64,000 nucleotides of DNA from DATAUD01 sp035511075. Its GTDB lineage: Bacteria > Verrucomicrobiota > Verrucomicrobiia > Limisphaerales > Palsa-1400. Shown piece by piece: positions 8,530 to 17,434 of this stretch (within the stretch, counting starts at the first letter, position 1; each line of letters begins with the position of its first letter). The position numbers and the translations under genes are program-made. The notes under the pieces were generated by a model, which was given only the letters and a program-made list of their open reading frames with translations, was not told where the DNA came from and ran no database searches. The stretch lies in assembly GCA_035511075.1 (NCBI GenBank), contig DATKFW010000060.1, forward strand, positions 1 to 64,000, written 5' to 3'.

Positions 8530-8889
8530 ATGAGCAACTGTGCAACACCATCACAATTGCAGCAACTGGGCGAAGCGGCGGTAGCGGAATTTGATTCCCG
8601 GATTGCTGAAATCCCGCTTGGTCTTTGCGCCGCGTTTCAAATCGAAGCGATGCGATTGCAAGACCAATTGCTTATTATCCAACGGCTTATCGCCCTTTGT
8701 GCTCGCGATGAAGACGATCTGGATAAGGTGGCGGCGCTTTGGGCATTTATGGTCGGTATATGCGACTTGTTCGCAGAACGCCTGTTCCGGCTTAAAGGTG
8801 AACATCCCTCGTGCGGGGCAGAACAGTATTACGACCGCATTCTCGATCTGAGGAACAAATGTCATCGACTACACCAGATGCACCGTTAG
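8530..8889 (+). CDS. Hypothetical protein
   Basis: 119 residues, all-helical in appearance, no signal peptide. It has many small and hydrophobic residues in the middle (LCAAFQIEAMRLQDQLLIIQ) and a C-terminus rich in Arg, His and Cys. No family was recognised. It overlaps the next gene by 31 nt, so the two are probably translationally coupled and act together. An in-frame TTG at 8527 is the only alternative start nearby. Confidence 0.5.
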   Translation: MSNCATPSQLQQLGEAAVAEFDSRIAEIPLGLCAAFQIEAMRLQDQLLIIQRLIALCARDEDDLDKVAALWAFMVGICDLFAERLFRLKGEHPSCGAEQYYDRILDLRNKCHRLHQMHR

Positions 8890-9122
8890 ACGGTTCTGAC
8901 AATATCTGGATTTCAAATCTCGCCGAACTTTACGATAAATTTGCCCATTCGCTTGATCCGTTTTCTGAGGAAAGAGACAGAGCGGAAGCCGTCTTCATGC
9001 AGCAGGTGTCGGTGTGGTACGACATGATTAACAGCCCAAAGCCAACACTCCACGAGTTCCGCAAAGGCGTGATTCTAGAGCGGTTTAAGAAATACTGTAG
9101 CCGTTTGGCTGAATGGAATTGA
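8859..9122 (+). CDS. Small hypothetical protein overlapping its upstream neighbour
   Basis: 87 residues from an ATG with AGGA 4 nt upstream, lying inside the end of the previous gene in another frame. It is acidic at the N-terminus and helical afterwards (NIWISNLAELYDKFAHSL, then FRKGVILERFKKYCSRL). No recognised family. Its last 16 codons form the left arm of a long inverted repeat that continues past the stop. Confidence 0.5.
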   Translation: MSSTTPDAPLDGSDNIWISNLAELYDKFAHSLDPFSEERDRAEAVFMQQVSVWYDMINSPKPTLHEFRKGVILERFKKYCSRLAEWN

Positions 9123-9258
9123 GAAGCGGTCTTTTTGGGTTTTGGCTTCGTTTCGGCTCAGTCACAGGCCGCTGCGGGCATGCTCCTTCGCCAAAGCCTC
9201 GCCAAAACCCAAAAATCCTCGCTCCAAACGGCTACAGTATTTCTTAAAACGCTCTAAG
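9076..9258. repeat. Long imperfect inverted repeat spanning a gene end
   Basis: The outer arms 9076-9108 and 9224-9256 are reverse complements with one mismatch; the innermost 25 nt (9084-9108) are perfect. A second perfect 15-bp pair, TTTTTGGGTTTTGGC (9132-9146) and its complement (9201-9215), nests inside. The left arm encodes the C-terminus of the 8859 gene, so the right arm is an inverted copy of coding sequence. The remaining sequence to 9423 shows no gene. Confidence 0.85.
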
Positions 9259-9423
9259 ATGCAAGCGATACCTTTCGGCCGATAATAAAACTTCCACGAT
9301 TCAGCCAACGCCACCACCGTAAAAGACACTTCAAACTGCATTTCAAGACGCGTACGGCGAAATCGACAATCCGACCACCCATGACCGCGTTACCCTAAGA
9401 ATTCTGTCCTCCGCCCCCTCGCA

Positions 9424-10113
9424 TTATTGCCCGTTCGCCTGTGAGACAAGCTCGACGCTCGCGGGCTCTTTGGACAGCGTCACCAACGGGTTTTCCTCGA
9501 ACAAATCCGGGTCGATGAGAATGGTCAATTCACCCTTTGCGTCCGCTTCCAATTTCCGGTCGCCGTGTTGGCTGTGGATGACCACCGTGCCGCCCGTTCC
9601 GGGTGGAGAAAATTTCAATTTCAAGCCCGACACCGTCGCCTTCGGCGCGCCGGGAAAAACCTGGCGCATGCGTTCACGCACGTCGCCGCAATCCAGCACA
9701 ACCTGCATCAACGGCCGGTAAGAAGTCGCAGTGGCCAGCCGCCGCACAACCAGTCCCACAAACCAATTGAGCCTCATCGTCCCTCGCGGCTGGTTGGTGA
9801 CGATCCAGGGGTTTTCCGTCAGCAGATCATTGCTCATCGGCACCCCGAAATCCCCGTCCTTCCCGATCTTGACCGGAATCCTGCCTGACTTTGCGTCGAT
9901 ATAAACATCCAGATTGCTGATCGCGCCATTGGTCGACGCCGGTTCCATCCGCAGCACGACCAATAAATTGGTGTACTTGACGCTTAACTCCGACTGGACG
10001 CGCTGCAACTGGTAAAGTTCCCCGTAAGGCAGGCGCGCGTTCTGGGCGCGCGCTGGCAAAGCCATTGCCAGGACCGATGCGATGAGGGCATGGCAAATCG
10101 TTTTGGTTTTCAT
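9424..10113 (-). CDS. Secreted hypothetical protein, last gene of the cytochrome c maturation operon
   Basis: 229 residues with a clear signal peptide (MKTKTICHALIASVLAMALP, cleavage probably after ARA at 21-23). The rest is a soluble periplasmic domain with repeated hydrophobic strands; the family was not recognised with confidence. It begins 16 nt after the ccsA stop on the same strand and is therefore probably co-transcribed. Nothing in the sequence shows heme or thiol chemistry: the only cysteine outside the signal region is in LDCGD. Confidence 0.6.
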   Translation of the reverse strand: MKTKTICHALIASVLAMALPARAQNARLPYGELYQLQRVQSELSVKYTNLLVVLRMEPASTNGAISNLDVYIDAKSGRIPVKIGKDGDFGVPMSNDLLTENPWIVTNQPRGTMRLNWFVGLVVRRLATATSYRPLMQVVLDCGDVRERMRQVFPGAPKATVSGLKLKFSPPGTGGTVVIHSQHGDRKLEADAKGELTILIDPDLFEENPLVTLSKEPASVELVSQANGQ

Positions 10114-10129
10114 CCCCGCGGATACGCTT

Positions 10130-12043
10130 TTAGCCCGTCGCCGTTGATGGCGTGGGAAGACGCGTTGCGGCCGGGGCCGGGGGCGCTGTTCCCTTGAAAC
10201 TGGCCCAATATTGCAAGGGTGACAGCGCCAGCGCGATCAGCGCCAACTGGCTGACGTCAAAACCCACGAGCCACGGAAAGGCTTTGTCCATGAATCCGTA
10301 CGAGTGCAACCCGATGCCGAGCATGTTGACGCCAAACCATGAGAAACTCGTCACAATGTTTCCAAACACCGCCATCGCCATAAGACCCCGCTCCTTGATC
10401 ATCCCGCCCCAGCGCGCGTGCAAAATCACCGCGTTCCAAAGGACGATCAACAGCGCCCCGTTCTCCTTCGGGTCCCATCCCCAGAACCGGCCCCACGATT
10501 GATCGGCCCAGATGCCGCCCAAAATCGTGCCCACAAAGCTAAACAATGTCGCGAAGCACACGATCCCGTACACCATCCGCCCCAAAGCCCGCGCCGTTTC
10601 CGGCGTAAGCGTACGCGTAAAAAAGCCGCGCACGATATAGATGATCGCCAGAAAGCCCGCGACAAACATCGACGCATATCCCGTCGTTACGATCACCACA
10701 TGCGTGGCCAGCCACAAATTGGTGTCCAGCACCGCCCGCAACATTTCCATCGTGTCGCCGCTCAACGCAAGGTGATGCGCGATGATGAGCGTTGTGAAGC
10801 CGATGAATCCGGACACCACCAACCCAATGCCCCCTTTGAAGATCCGCTCCAGAATAATTCCAAGCAGGCACGCGCCCCACCCAATGAAAATCGCCGAGGA
10901 ATACAAATTGGTCACAGGCGGCCGCCCCTCCAAATACATCCGAAAGCCCAATCCGATGGAATGGATGATAAAAGCCAGAATCAGCAAGGCGAAACCGGCG
11001 CGGCGGATCGGTTCGGACAAATTGATCCAGACAACGAAGCCCAGCAGCATCACCGCCACGTAAATGACCATGCTCTTGTAAAATGGCTCGATCTGGTTGA
11101 AGAAGAATTCCTGAGTGCCCTTTTTTAACGCCGGATACAAATCGTTTTCCTCCATCCAGACGCGATATTGGGTCACCGCCCGGTTGAATTCCGCCGGTTT
11201 ATCGTTGCGATACGCGCTGGCTATCGCCGCATAGTTAGTGGCCGCCGGATTCAAATCGCCGGTTCGCAGCGCCAGCATCAGGTTGGTGCCGATGTTTGAC
11301 CACGCGTCGCGCGATTGGCCGGGCAGCGGAGGAATGATCAGCGGATACGCAAACCGGGCCACTTCATCGTACCGCTTGAAAAATGTGGCGATCCGTTGCA
11401 GGTCCTGTTCGTTGGCTTGTTTGCCTTGTTCGCTCTGTTCCAGCGCCGCGCGCCCCGGCGCGATGGCCTCCTGATAGACCTGCAATTCCTGCCGAAAATC
11501 GCGCGCCCCCTCGGGCTCCAGGCTGTTCTTGAGCCGGTTGTAGAGGACCATGCTGTTATACAAATGCATGAGGTCCTTTTGGAGCGGCGATCGCAGTTTT
11601 GCCGCGTCCTCGCCCTGGTTCTGCTCCGCGTCCATCACTTTCTGCGCCTGGGCCTGGAGTTGGTCGATCTGGTTGGTCAGGCCATTGAAGGAAAAATACT
11701 GCAAGCCGGCCTGGTCCGCGCCGAGCAGCCCGTCCAAATCCGGGTCCTGGGTGCGGAACACCTTCAATTGATCCGCGACGTCCGGGCGGGCCATCGTGTC
11801 CAGCAGCCATTCCAACGCCGACAACGGCGGCCCATTTGTCAAATAGACAACGGAACGCCCGCTGATGCTCAGCAGCGAATTCCGCGCCACAGAATCGAAC
11901 GGCTGCACACGCCCGTCCAGCAGCACGGGCAGCCGTCCGAACGCCGCGATGTCAAAACCGTCCTTTGGCTTCGGCGCCTCCGCTCCGCCTAAAAACCAGC
12001 TCGCGAATATCGCGACCAAAATCCAGGGCAGCCACTTCTTCAT
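10130..12043 (-). CDS. ccsA: Cytochrome c biogenesis protein CcsA with large N-terminal domain
   Basis: Heme-handling membrane component of System II cytochrome c maturation, 637 residues. The C-terminal half is polytopic and holds the heme-binding WWD-type motif WGRFWGWDPKEN. It also has histidines in helix contexts (IAHHLAL, ATHVVIV, NAVILHARW) that could ligate heme. The N-terminal about 370 residues are an extra domain between a signal-like anchor and the first CcsA helix. It starts GFDIAAFGRLPVLLDGRVQP, an extension known in Bacteroidetes-type and Verrucomicrobia-type proteins. The ATG at 12043 overlaps the resB stop as ATGA, so the pair are coupled. Longer in-frame extensions upstream would read into resB and are rejected. 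Confidence 0.9.
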   Translation of the reverse strand: MKKWLPWILVAIFASWFLGGAEAPKPKDGFDIAAFGRLPVLLDGRVQPFDSVARNSLLSISGRSVVYLTNGPPLSALEWLLDTMARPDVADQLKVFRTQDPDLDGLLGADQAGLQYFSFNGLTNQIDQLQAQAQKVMDAEQNQGEDAAKLRSPLQKDLMHLYNSMVLYNRLKNSLEPEGARDFRQELQVYQEAIAPGRAALEQSEQGKQANEQDLQRIATFFKRYDEVARFAYPLIIPPLPGQSRDAWSNIGTNLMLALRTGDLNPAATNYAAIASAYRNDKPAEFNRAVTQYRVWMEENDLYPALKKGTQEFFFNQIEPFYKSMVIYVAVMLLGFVVWINLSEPIRRAGFALLILAFIIHSIGLGFRMYLEGRPPVTNLYSSAIFIGWGACLLGIILERIFKGGIGLVVSGFIGFTTLIIAHHLALSGDTMEMLRAVLDTNLWLATHVVIVTTGYASMFVAGFLAIIYIVRGFFTRTLTPETARALGRMVYGIVCFATLFSFVGTILGGIWADQSWGRFWGWDPKENGALLIVLWNAVILHARWGGMIKERGLMAMAVFGNIVTSFSWFGVNMLGIGLHSYGFMDKAFPWLVGFDVSQLALIALALSPLQYWASFKGTAPPAPAATRLPTPSTATG

Positions 12044-13332
12044 AATCGGCTCCTCTTGCCGTTGGCCAAAACCGGCTCCATTAACGGCGCCCCGGCCGCG
12101 CCGCGGGCGGCAGCGGTCTTGGGTTGCTGGCGGCGCTTGCGCGCGAACTTCACCAGGTGCGTTAGAAATTGCGTCAAGAGTCCCAGCGCCACTAGGAGAC
12201 ATGCGACATACGGCGTCAGCGCGGCGGGATTGCGCACCACTTGCAATATCGTTCCGCGATCACCCGGAATCCAGCTTGCCTGGAAAAATGTCTCGCCCTT
12301 GTAACGCAACGGATTGTTCATGTAAATTAGGTTGTCCTGATGCACGCCCGTGCGGGGATCGACCAGGTGAACCTTGCTGGAAAAATTCTTCGGTATGTCC
12401 GTTCCGGGATAGATATCGTGATTGAACGCCAGCAATGTGATGCTGAACGGCTCGTAATACCGCACGGGACGCAGCGCGATTTGGTAGGTTCGCCCCTGGA
12501 ATTTGAAACTCTGCGGGCTGGTCAGGGACAGTCCCGGAAACATACCGCCGACTCCCTGCTCCAATTCCTCAAAACGTGGGAAACGCGTGAACCAAGTCGA
12601 AACGGTCCACTCCCCAATCGGCCCTTTGTCCGAAACCGCCTGCACCAGTGTCACCGGCTCGTTCTCATCATCCATCCGGCGGGTGATCGGCGCGGGATTA
12701 AAAAACAGCCGCTGTCCAATCCCTTGCTTGGCCTTGAGCGTATCAGCGTCCGCTTGCATCGGGCCGGCGGCCACGGAGTTCGGGAAATACTTTTCCACGC
12801 GCAGCGCGAACGGCAATTCCGGCGTCCGAATTTCGCCCTCCTTGGCCACCATCGATTCCGGGATCGCCACCACGTGGTCGGAATTCGGGTCTGTGACATC
12901 GATCACCGCCAATTCATTTTTCCGGCCGTCCTCGGAATAGTTCTTGGTCTTGCCCACCTCGATTATCATCTGGCTTTCAACCTGGAAAATCTCCGTAACA
13001 AACTGGCCCACAAGCAGAAGAATCAGCCCGCCGTGAATCAACAGAATGCCGATCTTTCGCCGCTCGACCTTGAACCGTTTGATGTGCGCCGCCAGCAAAT
13101 TCATCAGCAGAACCATTCCAATAAGCCAGCCGCCCGGATAGACCGGTATCCGCCAATTCGTCCCGGAAGGTGTCCAGTAAATCAGGAAGCTGCGAAAAAA
13201 TTCCGACTGCACCGCGTAAAGCCCCAAATGCACCTGCTCGAGAGTCCCCACAAACACCAGCACGATCGCCAGACAAAGGCAAACGACCGTCAACCGAAGC
13301 GACGTGAAGAAATCAATAAAGCCGTTGAGCAT
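12040..13332 (-). CDS. resB: Cytochrome c biogenesis protein ResB (Ccs1-like)
   Basis: Partner of CcsA in System II, 430 residues. It has three hydrophobic helices in the first 120 residues (around 11-32, 61-80 and 88-110) and one near the C-terminus (about 375-395), flanking a large periplasmic domain, as in ResB. The ATG at 13332 lies 5 nt after the stop of the preceding gene, and the end overlaps ccsA by 4 nt. The pair is expected to deliver heme and ligate it to apocytochromes c outside the membrane. The basic C-terminal tail (RKRRQQPK) is cytoplasmic by the positive-inside rule. Confidence 0.87.
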   Translation of the reverse strand: MLNGFIDFFTSLRLTVVCLCLAIVLVFVGTLEQVHLGLYAVQSEFFRSFLIYWTPSGTNWRIPVYPGGWLIGMVLLMNLLAAHIKRFKVERRKIGILLIHGGLILLLVGQFVTEIFQVESQMIIEVGKTKNYSEDGRKNELAVIDVTDPNSDHVVAIPESMVAKEGEIRTPELPFALRVEKYFPNSVAAGPMQADADTLKAKQGIGQRLFFNPAPITRRMDDENEPVTLVQAVSDKGPIGEWTVSTWFTRFPRFEELEQGVGGMFPGLSLTSPQSFKFQGRTYQIALRPVRYYEPFSITLLAFNHDIYPGTDIPKNFSSKVHLVDPRTGVHQDNLIYMNNPLRYKGETFFQASWIPGDRGTILQVVRNPAALTPYVACLLVALGLLTQFLTHLVKFARKRRQQPKTAAARGAAGAPLMEPVLANGKRSRL

Positions 13333-13336
13333 GACA

Positions 13337-14383
13337 CTAAGGATACTGCACGTTCTTGACAAAATTCACAAAGCTATCTTTTTCCTTCGCCACAAGCGCC
13401 TTGTCTCCGAGCAGTTTGTAAAACCAGGTATTGTCCCCATGCGGGACGATGACCGCCACCAGGCGTTCTCCCGCTTTGCCGCCCGTCCCGTCGATATCGA
13501 CCAAAGTCCCCTTGCCGCCGGCCGTTTCAAGCGGTTCGGCAATGCCCTCCAGACGGTCATCCTCCAGCGGCGAAAGGCCCATTTGCCCGCGCCACCGGTT
13601 GATATTGGCCAGCGTGCCGCCCACTTCACCGGGGAAAAAACTCACCGTCACCGCCGCGCCGGCGCCCGCGTCGCCCGTGATTGAAAAGCTCTTGAAGAGC
13701 ATCGCTCCCGGCGCCGTTTCCACCCAATTGGACGGAACACTCCACTTGGGCGAACCGCTGTCCGCCGCTGGCGCTGTCGTCGCCGTCGCCGTCGCCGTTT
13801 CCGCCGCATCGCCGCCGGCAGTGAACCGAATCGATTTGAGAAAATCCATGAAAGCCGGCTTCGCTTCGCCGACTGTCCCGATGTCTCCGGTCATCTTGAA
13901 AAACCACGTCGCGCCATTTCGCCGAACCATCGCGACAACCGTCCTCGCCGTCGCTCCCGAAAGGTCAAATAACCTACCATCGGAAAAATCGACGATTACC
14001 GGCTCCGAAATCACCCCCCCCTCACCCACCGCCCCCAACTCCAATTGCTGGCGCCACCGATTGACGTTATCCAAGTCCGTTCCCACGTCTCCTGGAAACG
14101 AAGTGATGGCCACCGTCGCCATTCCACCCTGTTTGCCCGGCACGGCAAAGTTGCCTATCCGGATGCCGTCCGGGGCCAGTTGCTGCCAGCTTTCCGGAAG
14201 CTTCCATTGAATGGGCGCCGTATTGACAGGAATTTCCGGCGCCGCCTGCGCCGGTTGCGATTGGGCTGCGGGAGTTTCCGATTGTTCCTTCGGCACGGTA
14301 TAGGACCGGATCTGATCGTCGGCGCGACCATTGACGTCAACAACCAGGACTGCGCAGGCGACGAGGAATAGGCGATTCAACAT
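13337..14383 (-). CDS. Secreted protein with two tandem copies of one domain
   Basis: 348 residues with an N-terminal signal segment (MLNRLFLVACAVLVVDVNGRA). Two homologous blocks of about 130 residues follow: W-x-LPESWQQ...GGMATVAITSFPGDVG...NVNRWRQQ...TWFFKMTGD, and WSVPSNWVE...GAAVTVSFFPGEVG...NINRWRGQ...TWFYKLLGD. An alanine/threonine linker near residues 200-220 separates them. This is a clear internal duplication. No catalytic motif was identified. It precedes resB by 5 nt and follows rpe by 54 nt, so a role linked to envelope or cytochrome maturation is possible but unproven. Confidence 0.65.
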   Translation of the reverse strand: MLNRLFLVACAVLVVDVNGRADDQIRSYTVPKEQSETPAAQSQPAQAAPEIPVNTAPIQWKLPESWQQLAPDGIRIGNFAVPGKQGGMATVAITSFPGDVGTDLDNVNRWRQQLELGAVGEGGVISEPVIVDFSDGRLFDLSGATARTVVAMVRRNGATWFFKMTGDIGTVGEAKPAFMDFLKSIRFTAGGDAAETATATATTAPAADSGSPKWSVPSNWVETAPGAMLFKSFSITGDAGAGAAVTVSFFPGEVGGTLANINRWRGQMGLSPLEDDRLEGIAEPLETAGGKGTLVDIDGTGGKAGERLVAVIVPHGDNTWFYKLLGDKALVAKEKDSFVNFVKNVQYP

Positions 14384-14437
14384 TCTCACTTTAATGCTCC
14401 AACTTACCACGCGTGGAACCGAACAAAAAGGCGCTTT

Positions 14438-15100
14438 TCAATGACATGCTTCCGCGACGATTTTTCTCATTTTCGTTACGGCGGCCTTGAGATTCCTGTG
14501 TTTGAACAAACCCGTGCCGCTGATGAATGTGTCCGCTCCGGCTTCGGCGCAAGCGGCCACCGTGTGAAATTCGATGCCGCCATCCACGGCGATCCGATAC
14601 TTCAAATTCCGTTTCTCCCGCCACGCCGCCACGCGCTTTATTTTTGCCAGACATTCCCCGATGAATTCCTGGCCGCCAAAACCGGGATTGACTGTCATCA
14701 CCAGCACGGAGTCGATCCGGTCGAGATACGGTTCGATGCTCGCCAGACCCGTCGGCGGGTTGACGGCCAACCCGACTTGCTTTCCCAGCGAACGAATTTT
14801 CCAGATCAACGGCGTCACTTGGTTGCCCAGTTCGACGTGGATTGTCATCCGGTCGGCGCCGGCTTCGGCAAACGGTTCCAGAAGAATTTCAGGGGATGAA
14901 CACATCAGGTGCACATCAAAAGTCAACCGGCTGGCGGGGCGTAACGTCTTGACCACCGCAGGGCCAAAGGAAATGTTCGGCACAAAATGCCCGTCCATGA
15001 TGTCAAGGTGAAGCCAGTCCGCCCCCGAGCGATTCACGCGAAGAACTTCGCTGCCCAGCCGCGCGAAATCGGCAGCCAGCAGGGAAGGGGCGATTCTCAT
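14438..15100 (-). CDS. rpe: Ribulose-phosphate 3-epimerase
   Basis: Cytosolic TIM-barrel enzyme interconverting ribulose 5-phosphate and xylulose 5-phosphate in the pentose phosphate pathway, 220 residues, normal length. It opens with RIAPSLLAADF. The metal site shows in HLDIMDGHFVPNISFGP (His and Asp of the LDIMDG motif), FDVHLM, MTVNPGFGGQEF and VDGGI. The phosphate-binding GADTFISGTGLF follows near the end. An ATG at 15100 is chosen over an in-frame TTG at 15115. It lies between ftsH (45 nt upstream) and the duplicated-domain protein. Confidence 0.95.
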   Translation of the reverse strand: MRIAPSLLAADFARLGSEVLRVNRSGADWLHLDIMDGHFVPNISFGPAVVKTLRPASRLTFDVHLMCSSPEILLEPFAEAGADRMTIHVELGNQVTPLIWKIRSLGKQVGLAVNPPTGLASIEPYLDRIDSVLVMTVNPGFGGQEFIGECLAKIKRVAAWREKRNLKYRIAVDGGIEFHTVAACAEAGADTFISGTGLFKHRNLKAAVTKMRKIVAEACH

Positions 15101-15144
15101 TTGCCGATTGCTCAATCAGCCGCCTGTGGGTTGGGAACCAGTTT

Positions 15145-17181
15145 CTACACCGCCGCTGGCGCTGGCGTACCGAAGCCCGGCAACTTGGGCGGAACCGGTT
15201 TGGGCACTTCCGGCATTGGCGTCGCTGCAATCGCCCCGGAGGGTGGCTCGACTTTTGGCGTCGGCGGCGGCGGCGTGAAGGTCCCCGTCTTCACGATGTC
15301 AGTGACTTGCGTCCCGTCCAGCGATTCGTACTCCAACAGCGCGTTGGCGATGATTTCCAATTTGTCGCGATACTCCTCGATGAGAGTCTTGGAGCGGTCG
15401 TAGGACTCGTTGATAATCCGTTTGACTTCGGTATCGATTTCCTGCGCGGTGAACTCGCTGTAATCCTTGCGTTGCATCATGTCACGACCCATGAAAACCT
15501 GGTCGTGGTCGTTGCCGTATTGGACCATGCCGAGTTTGTCGCTCATGCCCCACTGGCAAACCATGGCCCGCGCGATGGTGGTGGCCTGCTGAATGTCGCC
15601 GGCGGCGCCGCTGGAAATATCGCCGGAAACAATCTCCTCGGCGATGCGTCCCGCCATCATGACGGCCAGCAAATCCATCATTTCCTTGCGTCGATGGTTC
15701 AGCACGTCCTCTTCAGGCAGGGACATCGTCGAGCCGAGCGTCTGGCCGCGCGGGATGATTGTGACCTTGTGGAGCGGGTGCGTGTGTTCCAGCAATACGT
15801 TGATCAGCGCGTGGCCCGCTTCGTGCCAGGCGGTGCATTTCTTGTCCTCCTCGGTCATTGCCATGCTGCGGCGTTCGCGGCCCATCCGCACCTTGATGCG
15901 CGCCTCTTCCAGTTCAATCATGCCGATGGATTTCTTGCTCATGCGAGCCGCCAGCAGCGCGGCTTCGTTCAAAAGGTTGGCCAGGTCGGCCCCGGAATAT
16001 CCCGGCGTGCCGCGCGCGATCACGGCAAGATTGGCTGACGGGTCCAATTTCACATTCCGCGCGTGGACTTTCAAAATGGCTTCCCGTCCGCGCACATCCG
16101 GAAGGCTGACCATGATCTGGCGATCAAAGCGGCCGGGACGCAATAAGGCCGGGTCCAGCACGTCCGGCCGGTTGGTCGCGGCGATTATGATGATGCCGTC
16201 CTGGGTGTCGAATCCGTCCATTTCCACCAGCAACGCGTTCAAGGTCTGTTCGCGCTCGTCGTTGCCACCGCCCCACCCGTGGCCGCGGCTGCGGCCGACG
16301 GCGTCAATTTCGTCGATAAAGATGAGGCAAGGGGTGTTCTTGCGAGCCTGCTCGAACATGTCGCGAACGCGGCTGGCGCCCACGCCGACAAACATTTCGA
16401 CAAAATCGGATCCGCTGATGCTGAAGAACGAAGCGTCGGCCTCGCCGGCAATCGCCTTGGCCAGCAATGTTTTGCCCGTGCCGGGGGCGCCCACCATCAG
16501 GATGCCCTTGGGAATGCGCCCGCCCAATTTTTGAAATCTCTTGGGGTCTTTGAGAAATTCAACCAGTTCGGAAACCTCCTCCTTGGCTTCTTCGACCCCG
16601 GCCACGTCCTTGAAGGTTATCTTGTTCTTTTCCTTGTTCATCATCCGTGCGCGGCTCTTGCCAAAACTCATCGCTCCTTTGCCGGCCATTTTTATCTGCC
16701 TGAAAATGAAAAAGTAAAGCGCTCCCAGGATCAGGAAAAACGGGAGGAACGTGTTTAGAAAAACGCTCAACATCATGTTGTTATTATTGACGGCCTTGAA
16801 CTCCCCGCTGTCGATGAGCAGGTCGGTCTTCTTCTCGGTCAGTGGCGTTTCCAGCTTAAAGGGGACTTCCACCCTTTTTTTGTCATGGTCCCACGCATAA
16901 TACCTGCCGGTGATTCGTTTGATGTCCGGCGACTGCAATCCATACACGATCCGTCCGCTACCCGGAACAATGAGGCTCGGATTATTGGTGAGCTTATCCA
17001 TCAGATCGCGGAACGATCCCAGCTCCTCGACCGGTGTTTCGGAGCCGCTGCGGACCAGCATCAGAATGCTCACCACGGCGATGATGCCGATCCACACGAG
17101 GAATGTGCGCGGAGGCAGCCGAAGTTCGCCATTTTTCTTGTCGTTCTTGTCCGGGTCGTTAGGTCGCTTTTGGTCTGGCAT
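15145..17181 (-). CDS. ftsH: ATP-dependent zinc metalloprotease FtsH
   Basis: Membrane-anchored AAA protease that extracts and degrades membrane and regulatory proteins, 678 residues. In order: transmembrane helix about 26-43, periplasmic domain, second helix about 138-161, AAA domain with Walker A GAPGTGKT (231-238), Walker B CLIFIDEID (285-293) and SRH arginines near RPGRFDR (348-354). The zinc motif HEAGH is at 453-457. The last 50 residues are proline-rich. An ATG at 17181 is preferred to an in-frame TTG at 17193; neither has a good ribosome site. The genes downstream to 9424 are closely spaced on the same strand and may share its transcript. Confidence 0.97.
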   Translation of the reverse strand: MPDQKRPNDPDKNDKKNGELRLPPRTFLVWIGIIAVVSILMLVRSGSETPVEELGSFRDLMDKLTNNPSLIVPGSGRIVYGLQSPDIKRITGRYYAWDHDKKRVEVPFKLETPLTEKKTDLLIDSGEFKAVNNNNMMLSVFLNTFLPFFLILGALYFFIFRQIKMAGKGAMSFGKSRARMMNKEKNKITFKDVAGVEEAKEEVSELVEFLKDPKRFQKLGGRIPKGILMVGAPGTGKTLLAKAIAGEADASFFSISGSDFVEMFVGVGASRVRDMFEQARKNTPCLIFIDEIDAVGRSRGHGWGGGNDEREQTLNALLVEMDGFDTQDGIIIIAATNRPDVLDPALLRPGRFDRQIMVSLPDVRGREAILKVHARNVKLDPSANLAVIARGTPGYSGADLANLLNEAALLAARMSKKSIGMIELEEARIKVRMGRERRSMAMTEEDKKCTAWHEAGHALINVLLEHTHPLHKVTIIPRGQTLGSTMSLPEEDVLNHRRKEMMDLLAVMMAGRIAEEIVSGDISSGAAGDIQQATTIARAMVCQWGMSDKLGMVQYGNDHDQVFMGRDMMQRKDYSEFTAQEIDTEVKRIINESYDRSKTLIEEYRDKLEIIANALLEYESLDGTQVTDIVKTGTFTPPPPTPKVEPPSGAIAATPMPEVPKPVPPKLPGFGTPAPAAV

Positions 17182-17434
17182 TTTAGATGACAATTTGTCG
17201 GCCTACACTACCATGAGGCGGCTCCTCCTGCAAGGTTTAGTGATTTAATGCGTTTTCCCCCGATTTTGCGATGCAGTTTTAAGCAAACCGGATCGCGCAA
17301 AGGCAATTCGCGTTGATATCGGGTGAACATCTGATAATCTGGTCTTGTGGGGAAGGCGACCTGCGGCAGCGAACCGGCCACGTTCAACCGCCGGCATTTT
17401 TCACAGTCAAAGCGATTATCGAACCCAAATAATT

